A stretch of DNA of 64,000 nucleotides from Clostridia bacterium (lineage in GTDB: Bacteria; Bacillota; Clostridia; Oscillospirales; CAG-272). The stretch is from NCBI GenBank assembly GCA_017481595.1, contig JAFUOY010000040.1:1-64000 (forward strand), given 5' to 3'. A model generated the notes under the pieces. That model was not told the origin of the DNA, did no database searches, and saw only the letters and a program-made list of their open reading frames with translations. The translations under genes were made by a program, and so were the position numbers. Each line of letters begins with the position of its first letter. Within the stretch, counting starts at the first letter, position 1. Below are positions 51,831 through 60,881 of the stretch, one piece after another.

Positions 51831-51859
51831 TTGACTTTTAAGTTTTAAAATTATATACT
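51831..51859 (+). promoter_or_regulatory. Promoter of the cytoplasmic hydrolase pair
   Basis: TTGACT (51831-51836), 17-base spacer, TATACT (51854-51859). The start codon is at 51912. A short AGGTT/AACCT palindrome lies at the expected transcription start. Confidence 0.83.
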
Positions 51860-51911
51860 TTTTTTAGGTTGTTTAACCTGTCACTAAAAATGACTGATGA
51901 GGAGAATAAAA

Positions 51912-53840
51912 ATGAACACTACCCCACACAAAATTCGCGTGACTGAGGATATGATAATCAACGATATGGGTATTGAAAGAGTATCCAACTTCTTTTGCGA
52001 ATTTGACAACGACGGTGACCCCCTTTACGGTGTTATAGGGGAAAGTCCTAAGGTACACAGACGATTTGACCATTGGTGGATCGGCGAAACGGATCTTGCA
52101 TTTACTGTTGAGCTTGACGGAATATATCATATAACCGATATATTTCTTTATAACGAATTCGGCGCTCACAAGGCAAGAGTAAAGATGGGTACGCCCTTCT
52201 CTTGGGAGTTTGATAAGGAATTCATCCCCGAGATGCAAAAATGGTGCGGATTCAAGGCCGGTCACGACACACAGTACATCAATTTTTCATTCAATAACAA
52301 CAACGCCCCCAGTGAGATCCTTATTTACGGATATAAGGTTAAGGACGTTGAGAAGATAATTCCCGAAAGAAAGCCCCACGGTAAGACGAATATGAACGGA
52401 TTTGTGGGAATGAACGCGTTCATCAACGACGGAGACGATATCTGCGGCGCTGTAAACTACATCCGTGAGTATCATCCCTGGACGTGGACCTGCCGTCCCA
52501 ATATGGAGAAAACTACTATCTCCTTTAATCCCGGATATTCAAACGGATGGGACTTTGAGGAGTTCTACCGTAAGCACTCCGAAAGCGGAATAGATATTTG
52601 TCCCACAATATCATCCCACCGTTCAAGAGGTCCTAAGGATAACACCTGTGACCCCACAGACCCCAAGAACTATATGAGCTTTGCAACTATGCTTTTCCAA
52701 TTCGTTGCAAGATTCGGTCATAATAAGGATATCGACCCCTCTCTTATTCAGGTTGATCCCGGACAGACACCCAAGATCGGTCTTGGATATCTTTCCTCCG
52801 TTGAGCCTCTTAACGAGCCTGACGGAACGTGGCTTGGCAGAGAGCCCTACTTTTCTCCCTTTGAGCTTGCGGCGTTCTTAAGTATGTGCTACGACGGACA
52901 CGAGGGACTGTACAAAAACGCAGGCGTAAAGCAGGCTGATCCCAATTTTAAAATGTCTATGTCAGGCGGCGCAGGACTTAACCTTGGATACCTCCGCGCT
53001 ATGGCGTTCTGGGCAAAATACAACCGCAAGGACGGTAAGCTTCCCTTTGACGTTATCAATGCCCACAGATACTGCGGTAAATCAAAGGATAAGAAGGGAC
53101 TTGTAAATTACGTTAACGTAAATATTGACGAGCGCGGTAATACAAGCGACAAGGTATACGTTGGCGTAAGCCCCGAGGAAGGCGATATCGTAGGCGCATT
53201 TGATCCCATAAGAGATTGGCGCGACAGATACTATCCCGAGCTTGAAATATGGCTTACGGAGTTCGGTTGGGACACCAACCAGGACTACAGAACCGCCACC
53301 TCCGCCCACGCATACGGCGAGTATACGGGCAGACAGGTACAGGCTATGTGGCTTGTGCGTGAATATCTCCTTTTAAGCGCCATAGGAATTGAAAAGGCGG
53401 CAATGTATATGTCCCGTGACTGCGGACCCGAGGAAACTGCGGTTGGTAAATATGGTTCCAGCGGACTTGTGAGATTCCCCATTGAGATAAACCCCGGTAA
53501 CGTAATTCAGGGCAACAAAAAGGATTCCTTCTATTACGTATATACCCTTAAGGAAACGCTTGGGGACACGTCCTTTGATTGTGAGCTTGAGGCTCCCAAC
53601 GAATGCGTAAGGATACATAAGTACGTGACAAAGGAGGGTAAATCAAAATACGCCCTCTGGTGCACCACCTCCGACGGAACGAAGGTTCCCGGTATGAAAT
53701 TCAGAATTCCCGAAGGGGAATACAAGCTTGTCAAGATGGTATTTGAATCCGTCCTCGGCGAGCAGGAGGATCTTGAATACAAGGACGGCTACGTTACTGT
53801 AAACGTCTCCGAAAACCCCGTATTTGTAGTAGAAAAATAA
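51912..53840 (+). CDS. Clan GH-A-like glycoside hydrolase, cytoplasmic paralogue 1
   Basis: A 642-residue protein without a signal peptide. An N-terminal beta-sandwich domain (about 1-145, galactose-binding-like: DHWWIGETDLAFTVELDGIYHITDI) precedes a TIM barrel with SVEPLNEPDGTW (acid/base Glu near 300) and IWLTEFGWDTN (nucleophile Glu near 448), the clan GH-A pattern. A C-terminal beta domain (about 560-642) ends in VNVSENPVFVVEK. I cannot assign a CAZy family. ATG 51912 has GAGGAG upstream; a frame-opening ATG at 51897 overlaps it. It is closely related to the next gene. Confidence 0.82.
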   Translation: MNTTPHKIRVTEDMIINDMGIERVSNFFCEFDNDGDPLYGVIGESPKVHRRFDHWWIGETDLAFTVELDGIYHITDIFLYNEFGAHKARVKMGTPFSWEFDKEFIPEMQKWCGFKAGHDTQYINFSFNNNNAPSEILIYGYKVKDVEKIIPERKPHGKTNMNGFVGMNAFINDGDDICGAVNYIREYHPWTWTCRPNMEKTTISFNPGYSNGWDFEEFYRKHSESGIDICPTISSHRSRGPKDNTCDPTDPKNYMSFATMLFQFVARFGHNKDIDPSLIQVDPGQTPKIGLGYLSSVEPLNEPDGTWLGREPYFSPFELAAFLSMCYDGHEGLYKNAGVKQADPNFKMSMSGGAGLNLGYLRAMAFWAKYNRKDGKLPFDVINAHRYCGKSKDKKGLVNYVNVNIDERGNTSDKVYVGVSPEEGDIVGAFDPIRDWRDRYYPELEIWLTEFGWDTNQDYRTATSAHAYGEYTGRQVQAMWLVREYLLLSAIGIEKAAMYMSRDCGPEETAVGKYGSSGLVRFPIEINPGNVIQGNKKDSFYYVYTLKETLGDTSFDCELEAPNECVRIHKYVTKEGKSKYALWCTTSDGTKVPGMKFRIPEGEYKLVKMVFESVLGEQEDLEYKDGYVTVNVSENPVFVVEK

Positions 53841-53847
53841 ACAGATT

Positions 53848-53882
53848 ATGGGGTATTACGAAAGCGATACCCCATTATTTTA
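53848..53882 (+). terminator. Attenuator-like hairpin between the two hydrolase genes
   Basis: A 9-bp stem, ATGGGGTAT (53848-53856) with ATACCCCAT (53867-53875), loop of ten, followed by a weak T-rich tract. It may end part of the transcripts from paralogue 1. No clear promoter lies between it and the next gene. Confidence 0.6.
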
Positions 53883-53908
53883 TTAAAGATATAAGGAGCC
53901 ATCATATT

Positions 53909-55834
53909 ATGACACCTCAGAAAATAAAAATACTACCCGATATGATAATAAACGATATGGGTCTTGAATACCCTGCAAATTTCTTTTGCGAATTTGACAA
54001 GGTAGGCGATCCTAAAAACGGAGTTTTGGGAGAGGCGCCTGCCGTACACCCAAGGCACGACCATTGGTGGATAGGCGAAACCGACCTTGCATTTACCATA
54101 GAGCTTGACGGCATTTACAAGATAACCGACGTTTATTTTTACAACAACACAGGCAACCACACAGCAAGAGTAAAAATGGGTACTCCCTTTGCCTGGGAAT
54201 TCGATAAGGAATTTACACAGAAAAAGCAGGAATGGTGCGGCTTTGACGTAAATTTTGACACACGGTACGTTAATTTTACGTTTAATAACAATGACGCGCC
54301 AAGTGAGATCCTTCTTTACGGATACAAAATTGCAGACGTGGAACAAGAGCCTACAGTTCCTTATAAAAAGGAAAGGATCAAGCTTGACAAATTCGTTGGT
54401 ATGAACGGATTTGTAAACGACGCCGACGATATATCAAGAGCTTGTACCTATATAAGAGAGTATCATCCCTGGACGTGGACCTGCTATCCAAACGGCGCGG
54501 ATACTGCTCTTGCGCCTAATCCAAGCACGAATCTTCGTTGGGATTTTGACGACTTTTACAAGCGCCGCCACAACTTTGGAATTGATATGTGCCCCACTCT
54601 TACCGTTGGACGCGACCAGATTCCAAAGGATAAAGCCGTTGGGGACACAACAAGTCCCGAGGCGTATCTTTCCTATGCGTCATATATTTTCCAATACGTA
54701 GCAAGATACGGCCACAACAAGGATATAGACCCCGCCCTTATCAAGGTTGCGGAGGGACAGGAAAAGAAGATAGGCCTTGGTTATATGTCCTATCTTGAGC
54801 CCCTTAACGAGCCTAACGGAACGTGGATGGGACGTGACTTGTTCTTCTCCCCCTTTGAGCTTGCGGCTTGTCTTAGTATGTGCTACGACGGACACGAGGG
54901 CAAGTACAAAAACGTAGGCGTAAAGCAGGCTGACCCCGATTTTAAAATGTCTATGTCAGGCCTTGCGGGTATAAACTTTGACTATATTCGCGCAATGGCA
55001 TTCTGGTCAAAATACAACCGTAAGGACGGCAAGCTTCCCTTTGACGTCATAAATATGCATCATTACACCGGCAAGAGTATTCTTAAATCAGGCATTACCA
55101 AAAACGTTGACGTAAACATTGACGAAAGAGGAGACGTTGGCGAAAAGGTATACGTAGGTATAAGCGCCGAGGAGGGTGATATCGTTGGCGCGCTTGCCAA
55201 GATAGGTGAGTGGAGAGATAAATACGCCCCCCACCTTGAATACTGGCTTACGGAGTTTGGTTGGGACACTAATCAGGACTACCAAACGTCCACCTCATCC
55301 CACGCGTACGGCGAATATACGGGCAGACAGGTACAGGCTATGTGGCTAATCCGAGAGTATCTTATGCTCTCCTCCGCTAAGATTGACAGAGCGGCAATGT
55401 ATATGTCCCGTGACTGCGGACCTGAGGAAACGTCCGTTGGTAAATACGCCACAAGCGGTCTTGTACGATTCCCCATTGAATTAGGACCGAAGGTAGTTGT
55501 GCAGGGTAACAAGAAGGATTCCTTCTATTACGTTTATACCCTTAAGGAGATTATCAGCGACTGTTATTTCGACTCCGAGCTTGAGACGGAAAACGTAAAC
55601 GTAAAGATATTCAAATACGTGACCGACGATGGCAAAGCAAAATACGCTCTTTGGTGTCCTACCTCCGACAGCACTAAGGTGCCAGGCTATAAATTCAAGG
55701 TTGAAAACGGCAAATATACCCTAGTGGAATTTGTAAACGAGAGATACAACGGAAAGCGCACCGATATGGAAGCGACAAATGGATATCTTACTGTAAATAT
55801 AAGTGAAAATCCTATTTTCATTATTGAAAACTGA
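53909..55834 (+). CDS. Clan GH-A-like glycoside hydrolase, cytoplasmic paralogue 2
   Basis: A 641-residue paralogue of the preceding gene, colinear over its whole length. The N-terminal sandwich domain is at 1-145; the barrel has YLEPLNEPNGTW (Glu301) and YWLTEFGWDTN (Glu449), and MYMSRDCGPEET follows as in paralogue 1. No signal peptide. The two proteins differ mainly in loop regions around residues 195-245 and 385-400, which may alter substrate choice. RBS AAGGAG at 53893-53898. Confidence 0.82.
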   Translation: MTPQKIKILPDMIINDMGLEYPANFFCEFDKVGDPKNGVLGEAPAVHPRHDHWWIGETDLAFTIELDGIYKITDVYFYNNTGNHTARVKMGTPFAWEFDKEFTQKKQEWCGFDVNFDTRYVNFTFNNNDAPSEILLYGYKIADVEQEPTVPYKKERIKLDKFVGMNGFVNDADDISRACTYIREYHPWTWTCYPNGADTALAPNPSTNLRWDFDDFYKRRHNFGIDMCPTLTVGRDQIPKDKAVGDTTSPEAYLSYASYIFQYVARYGHNKDIDPALIKVAEGQEKKIGLGYMSYLEPLNEPNGTWMGRDLFFSPFELAACLSMCYDGHEGKYKNVGVKQADPDFKMSMSGLAGINFDYIRAMAFWSKYNRKDGKLPFDVINMHHYTGKSILKSGITKNVDVNIDERGDVGEKVYVGISAEEGDIVGALAKIGEWRDKYAPHLEYWLTEFGWDTNQDYQTSTSSHAYGEYTGRQVQAMWLIREYLMLSSAKIDRAAMYMSRDCGPEETSVGKYATSGLVRFPIELGPKVVVQGNKKDSFYYVYTLKEIISDCYFDSELETENVNVKIFKYVTDDGKAKYALWCPTSDSTKVPGYKFKVENGKYTLVEFVNERYNGKRTDMEATNGYLTVNISENPIFIIEN

Positions 55835-55856
55835 TTGATCGTTATTATAGCTAATA

Positions 55857-55888
55857 AAAAATACGGCTTCGTGTGAAGCCGTATTTTT
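55857..55888. terminator. Bidirectional terminator between paralogue 2 and the lipoprotein hydrolase
   Basis: A perfect 14-bp stem, 55857-55870 with 55875-55888, loop GTGT, with A and T runs at the base on either strand. It serves both convergent genes. Confidence 0.93.
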
Positions 55889-55899
55889 ATTTTGTATTA

Positions 55900-58395
55900 T
55901 TATTTTGCTGTTGCGGGATTCAAAACGTTTTCAAAGGCTGTATCGCCAACCATTACGTATACGGGGTTTTCGGATACGTCGATAGTTACAACCTTATCAG
56001 CTGCTGTAAGGTTTGTCTTAATGCCGTGAGTTTCGCCGTATGCGTTTTCAACAAGGACCGCCTTATCTGCGCCGATATAAAGCTTAAAGTCGTTAACCTT
56101 TGTTCCGTCGGATGTGGGGCACCATACTGCGTAACCGTAGTTGCCATCCTCATCAGCGTACTGATAGATCCAAACGTCTTCTCTGCCTGAGTCGATTTCC
56201 TGAACGAATGTAAAATCGTAAAGCGTATTTCTCAAGGTGTACATATAGTAGTATGCATCCTTTTGCTTACCGTTTATGTCATACACACCGCAAGTGCCGT
56301 ACTGTACGTTATCGGTCGTGTCCTCGGATGTATTGTCCTCGCACATATACATAGTAGCCTTATCAACGCCTGCAGCAGACATCATAAGGTACGCGCGTGT
56401 GAGCCACATAGCCTGTACCTGACGGGCGGTATACTCACCGTATGCATGGCAGGCTGTCTTGGTTGCGTAGCTTGTCGCTGTATCCCAACCAAACTCTGTA
56501 AGCCATACTTCCTTTTCGGGATAATACTTATCACGAAGCTCAAGAAGGGGAGTAAGTTCTCCGATAACATCATATTCCTCGGGAGAAACGCCCATAAGAA
56601 CCTTCTGACCGTTAATAGTGAATTCCTTACAGAAATAGGAGTGAACGTTGAATGCGTCCATAGCAACCTGACCGTCATTACGATTAGCCTTCATCCAATA
56701 TACCATAGATGAAATGTAACGGGAGCCAACACCTGCAAGACCTGCCATAGCAACCTTCATTGTGGGGTCCGCGTTCTTTATACCAAAGTGATTGGAATCG
56801 CCATTTATGTCAACCATTGTGTTGCAATGTCCGTCATATGCTGCGGACGTAAGAGCAGCAAGCTGATAGGAGGTGAACTCACCGTTAGGCTCGTTACCAA
56901 GTTCGATCCACTCAATAAGGTCCATACCCATACCTGCTTCGTTAACGGGTCTTCTCAAATGAAGCTTCATAGCCTCAAAAAGCTCGGGGCTCTTTGTTCT
57001 GCCGTAGCGCGCCGCAAATATAAACATATTGTCAGCGTACATTTCGTATACGGAGGCATTGTACTTTTCCTGTTCTGTAGCTGCTCTTCTTACGATACTG
57101 CCGTTAGCATCCTTTGTAAATATAGAGCCAACCTCAATCGTCTGCCACTGAACACAAGGAACTACGTAAATACCTGCATTCTTATAGGACTTATATTTGA
57201 TATCAAAGTTACCCATGGAGCTGTTAAAGCCTGTTGCGGTTTGAGGATAGAATTCCTGTGTAAATGTCCAACCCATATTGTGATATTCACGAAGGACTGT
57301 AGCGCAGGAAACCTGTGTTGTTGTGGTGTTACCGCCGCCGTCAGCTACGAAGCCACAGATACCCATAAAATTACCCACTGTGGGAAGCTTATGCACTTCT
57401 GTTGCGGGAGCGTGATCACTCTCGCCGCTTTGGTAACCAAATACCATAATTTCAACGGGAGCGCTGCCATCATAGAAGGTCACCTGAACGTACTCTGCAT
57501 TTGCGCCGACGTCAAAGGTATACCAGGTCTTAGCCTTAAATTCAGATGCTTTAAATACCTTTACCTTATCCCATGCGGAATCCGCAGACTGAAAGTCCTC
57601 TGCCGTGTCGGATACACGAACAACGATATCACCCTTGGGAACTGTATTAACGTAGAAGCATACCTTATCTACGTATGTAAGATACTCAAGGTCAATAATG
57701 GGAGAAAGCTTTCTCGGCTTACCGCCGTTTGAGGTATTATCATCACTTTCGGAATAGAGCTTGTTAAGAGGAGATATGGGGCGAAGAAGACTGCCGGGTA
57801 CCATACTCTCAATCTGCTCGTCAAACAATGGAGAGAAGTCTCCAAATGATTCGCCGTGGTGAACCGTAACTGCATTTACAATAGCGTTATAATCAACAGG
57901 TATAAGCTTGTTACCGCCAACACGTGCAGTAACAATATCACCGTATACAGTTTCAGCATTAGTGGGCTTTACGTAAGGCTTGATAGCAACGTAGTACGCC
58001 TTATCCAAGGAAGCTGAGAAATCCTTGATTACGAGGGTCTTGCCAATGCCATCACCTGTAATTTCACAATTTGCCTTAGCTGCGGAATCAAAATTGCCGT
58101 CTGTAATAGGAGACGTACTGAATCTTACGTCAAAATCACACGTTGTGTAATTTGCGTTAAATTTCATAGTAACGCCTGTTCCGCCCTCAACGCCGTCAAT
58201 TACACGAAGATATTCAACTGTAAGAGGTGTGGTAGGATCAAACTTTACAATAGGAGCAGGTCCATTATCCGTAGTAGGAGATTCTGTAGTGGGGGATTCT
58301 GTTGTAGTTTCATCATTTCCACCACAAGCCGCAAGACCTATTGCAGCAATGACGAGAAGAAATGAAAGCAATACCAAAAATACATTCCTTTTCAT
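55900..58395 (-). CDS. Clan GH-A-like glycoside hydrolase, lipoprotein paralogue
   Basis: An 831-residue surface lipoprotein. Signal peptide with lipobox GLAA-C24, a Thr-rich tether (TTTESPTTESPTT), a beta-sandwich domain (about 50-160), a galactose-binding-like domain (about 170-325) and a TIM barrel with WIELGNEPNGEFT (Glu502) and WLTEFGWDTATSY (Glu634), the same clan GH-A pattern as the two cytoplasmic paralogues. The C-terminal beta domain ends in DVSENPVYVMV. I infer that it cuts a polymer outside while the paralogues finish the products inside. It has its own promoter. Confidence 0.85.
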   Translation of the reverse strand: MKRNVFLVLLSFLLVIAAIGLAACGGNDETTTESPTTESPTTDNGPAPIVKFDPTTPLTVEYLRVIDGVEGGTGVTMKFNANYTTCDFDVRFSTSPITDGNFDSAAKANCEITGDGIGKTLVIKDFSASLDKAYYVAIKPYVKPTNAETVYGDIVTARVGGNKLIPVDYNAIVNAVTVHHGESFGDFSPLFDEQIESMVPGSLLRPISPLNKLYSESDDNTSNGGKPRKLSPIIDLEYLTYVDKVCFYVNTVPKGDIVVRVSDTAEDFQSADSAWDKVKVFKASEFKAKTWYTFDVGANAEYVQVTFYDGSAPVEIMVFGYQSGESDHAPATEVHKLPTVGNFMGICGFVADGGGNTTTTQVSCATVLREYHNMGWTFTQEFYPQTATGFNSSMGNFDIKYKSYKNAGIYVVPCVQWQTIEVGSIFTKDANGSIVRRAATEQEKYNASVYEMYADNMFIFAARYGRTKSPELFEAMKLHLRRPVNEAGMGMDLIEWIELGNEPNGEFTSYQLAALTSAAYDGHCNTMVDINGDSNHFGIKNADPTMKVAMAGLAGVGSRYISSMVYWMKANRNDGQVAMDAFNVHSYFCKEFTINGQKVLMGVSPEEYDVIGELTPLLELRDKYYPEKEVWLTEFGWDTATSYATKTACHAYGEYTARQVQAMWLTRAYLMMSAAGVDKATMYMCEDNTSEDTTDNVQYGTCGVYDINGKQKDAYYYMYTLRNTLYDFTFVQEIDSGREDVWIYQYADEDGNYGYAVWCPTSDGTKVNDFKLYIGADKAVLVENAYGETHGIKTNLTAADKVVTIDVSENPVYVMVGDTAFENVLNPATAK

Positions 58396-58440
58396 ATTTT
58401 TCCTCCGATTTTTGACTTTCTAAGTCCATATCATATTTAT

Positions 58441-58469
58441 ATGATACAATTTTTTAACCATTTTGTCAA
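58441..58469 (-). promoter_or_regulatory. Promoter of the lipoprotein hydrolase
   Basis: Minus strand: TTGACA (58469-58464), 17-base spacer, TATCAT (58446-58441). The start codon is 46 bases further on. Confidence 0.83.
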
Positions 58470-58542
58470 TACTTATATATATATTTAACAATTTGTACAG
58501 TCTATAATCCATAATTTTATACATTTTAACTATTGCGCAGGT

Positions 58543-59193
58543 TTATTGACTGTCAGCTACGCCGTTTTCCCCGCTGTTATTTTCTTCGGTTGGAGGCTCT
58601 TCCGCCTCGGGCGCTTCACCTTGCGCTCCATCGGATACGTCGGGAATCGGCTCGCTTGTGATGGGTGGAGAATACAGGGAATCAAAGCACTCTATCTTGA
58701 ATCTCGTATCGTACCGCACTCCGTCAATGTGGATAAACCGCGCCGTAGCGTAGGTGTACTCAGATAGTGGCTTATCACGGGCGTCGTTGGTGTTGGCGCA
58801 GATAAAGATCTCTCCGTTTTCAATTTTACTGATGATAAGAGTATGATAATAGTCCCCCGTTTCGTCAGCAAGCTGAACCACGTCGCCGATTTGTGCAAGA
58901 GATACGTCCACCTCCCTACCGAAGGGACCCACGTCGAGATTTGTTGTAATAAAATCGTAGAAAAATTCTACCCCCGACCAGGATGGGCTTCTTCTCCGCA
59001 AGGAAAGAAAATACCAACCGTAGATGGGAGTAAAATTCATTACGCAGCTGCCTGCGAGGATGCATTGGGAAACGAAATTGGTACAGTTTCCCCCGATTCC
59101 CTCAAAGGTTGCAAAAAGGGGATTTCGCATAAAGGCGTATTTTCTTGCGTAAAGCACCGCATTTTCTCTCAGATATTCTTTTTCAAGTATCAT
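58543..59193 (-). CDS. Amidase_6 (putative amidase domain) protein
   Basis: A 216-residue protein. YARKYAFMRNPLFATFEGIGGNCTNFVSQCILAG and SPSW mark the amidase_6 domain (PF12671), a papain-like fold with the likely catalytic Cys in GGNCTNF (about 36) and His in YYHTLIIS. The tail (about 175-216) is Glu/Pro-rich and disordered. There is no signal peptide, although many relatives are secreted. Cell-wall amide cleavage is the usual proposal. RBS GAGGAG. Confidence 0.87.
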   Translation of the reverse strand: MILEKEYLRENAVLYARKYAFMRNPLFATFEGIGGNCTNFVSQCILAGSCVMNFTPIYGWYFLSLRRRSPSWSGVEFFYDFITTNLDVGPFGREVDVSLAQIGDVVQLADETGDYYHTLIISKIENGEIFICANTNDARDKPLSEYTYATARFIHIDGVRYDTRFKIECFDSLYSPPITSEPIPDVSDGAQGEAPEAEEPPTEENNSGENGVADSQ

Positions 59194-59244
59194 AAAATCA
59201 CTCTCCTCACAATAGTTTTATGCTAAAGGGGGTCAGTATGTGAT

Positions 59245-60210
59245 ATGATTTTTGAATTTATCCACACTCCACTCGGTATTTTTGCCTTTTTGCTGATTTC
59301 GGGAGTGACCTTGGTAAACGGATTTACGGATGCGCCCGCCTCTATATCAGGGGTAGTGTCGTCAAATCTCTGGACGGTAAAAAAGGCGAGCCTTGTGTGC
59401 GGAATTTTTAATTTTTTGGGCGTAATACTTTTTTATACCTTAAGCGGAAGGGTGGCAAAGGGTATATTTGACTCGGCAAAATTTGGAGAACAAAACATCC
59501 AATGCATATGCGCTTCCCTTTTGGGGGTTATTATCTTCTCCCTTACCGCCTGGCTTTTTGCTATGCCGTCAAGCGAAACTCACGCCCTTGTATCCTGTAT
59601 TTACGGCGCTTCAATAGGATCTGTGGGGGCGGGAAACTCCGATTTTTTTCTTTCCTCTATTATTTATATGATACTGTCCTGCGGTATTTCTCTTTTCCTT
59701 TCCTTAATATCGGTTATCATTTTAAAAAATGCAAAGCTGCAATACGAGAAATGGGAAAAGCGCGCCTGTATTCTCTCCTCCTTTATGCATGGCGCCCAGG
59801 ACGGACAAAAATTTGTGGGGCTCCTCGCTCTGTTTTCGGGGGCGAGCTTTTCGAAAGCTTACGGGTTTTCATTCTGCCTTTACGTTGGTATTCTTATGAT
59901 GACAGGAACTATGATATGCGGCAAAAAAATAATCGCTTCTCTTGGAAACGATATTGTAAATAACAGCGAAAAAACCGCCTTTATATCGGATTTTTCCTCT
60001 ACCATGTGTGTTTTATTATGTTCTTTATGGGGATTTTCCGTAAGCACGGGAAATATAAAAGCCTGCTCCCTTGTAGGAGCAGGCTTAGGTGAAAATGAGA
60101 AAATAAATTACGTAGCCGTAGTAAAGGTGATACTTGTTTCCTTAGCTACATTTCCCCTTTGTACGGCGCTTGGATTTTATCTTGCAAGGCTATTTATTCT
60201 GTTATTTTAA
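59245..60210 (+). CDS. pit: Inorganic phosphate transporter, PiT family
   Basis: A 321-residue membrane protein with about nine to ten helices. Both PiT repeat signatures are present: VNGFTDAPASIS near residue 23 and SSFMHGAQDGQK near 177. Transports phosphate (as metal phosphate) with protons or Na+. No PhoU-like gene is next to it. The 3' end overlaps the convergent pseudouridine synthase by 17 bases. The RBS (AAAGGGGG) lies about 12 bases upstream, a slightly long spacing. Confidence 0.92.
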   Translation: MIFEFIHTPLGIFAFLLISGVTLVNGFTDAPASISGVVSSNLWTVKKASLVCGIFNFLGVILFYTLSGRVAKGIFDSAKFGEQNIQCICASLLGVIIFSLTAWLFAMPSSETHALVSCIYGASIGSVGAGNSDFFLSSIIYMILSCGISLFLSLISVIILKNAKLQYEKWEKRACILSSFMHGAQDGQKFVGLLALFSGASFSKAYGFSFCLYVGILMMTGTMICGKKIIASLGNDIVNNSEKTAFISDFSSTMCVLLCSLWGFSVSTGNIKACSLVGAGLGENEKINYVAVVKVILVSLATFPLCTALGFYLARLFILLF

Positions 60211-60832
60211 ATTCGTCCCATATTTCTCCGCTTGGAGCAGAGGAAAACTCAATTTGCTTTTTTGATGTGGGATGAAGAAAGGAAATATAACAGGAATGGA
60301 GCTTTATTTTCCCCTTATCCTTGGCTCCGTACTTGCCGTCACCGTAAAGAGGGGAGCCAATGCTTGCAAGCTGAACTCTTATCTGATGGGTACGTCCCGT
60401 TTTTAATTTGATCCTTACAAGGGACAATTCTTCGCCGTCATAGGTGATGCGGTCCTTTACCAAATAGGAAAGAGAGGCTTTTTTGGCACCCTTTCTTTCT
60501 CCCTTGACAACAAAGGATTTATTCTTTATCCTGTCGTGATATAAAAGGTCATTAAGCTCACCCTCGTCATTCATTCTGCCGTGGGCTACTGCAAAATACT
60601 CCTTAGTCAGCATTGATCTTGCGACCTGGTCAGACAAAAAAGCCGCGCTTTTTTTATTGAGAGCATAAACGATAAGTCCTGTTGTGGTAGTGTCAAGCCT
60701 ATGAACGGGATACACCTCAGTACCGAGCTGTGACTTAAGAATATCTATCATATTTTCTTTATCGCTTAGCTGGGAGGCTGCGCCGTAGGGCTTATTGCAC
60801 ACCGCAATATCCTTATCCTTGTATACTATCAT
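60194..60832 (-). CDS. RluA-family pseudouridine synthase
   Basis: A 212-residue enzyme. The catalytic HRLDTTTTGL (Asp in the HRLD motif, about 44-47) and GRTHQIRVQ (about 145-153) are present, as in RluA-type 23S rRNA or tRNA pseudouridine synthases. It lacks an S4 RNA-binding domain and is short, like RluA/TruC forms. The target uridine cannot be read from sequence. Confidence 0.92.
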   Translation of the reverse strand: MIVYKDKDIAVCNKPYGAASQLSDKENMIDILKSQLGTEVYPVHRLDTTTTGLIVYALNKKSAAFLSDQVARSMLTKEYFAVAHGRMNDEGELNDLLYHDRIKNKSFVVKGERKGAKKASLSYLVKDRITYDGEELSLVRIKLKTGRTHQIRVQLASIGSPLYGDGKYGAKDKGKIKLHSCYISFLHPTSKKQIEFSSAPSGEIWDEFKITE

Positions 60833-60844
60833 ATTTCTCTCCTG

Positions 60845-60873
60845 AAAAGGACTGTCGCTATGACAGTCCTTTT
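60845..60873 (-). terminator. Terminator of gpmI
   Basis: A perfect 12-bp stem, 60845-60856 with 60862-60873, five-base loop, with T-runs on both strands. It starts nine bases after the gpmI stop and ends 13 bases before the pseudouridine synthase start. Confidence 0.87.
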
Positions 60874-60881
60874 TTGTTAAA

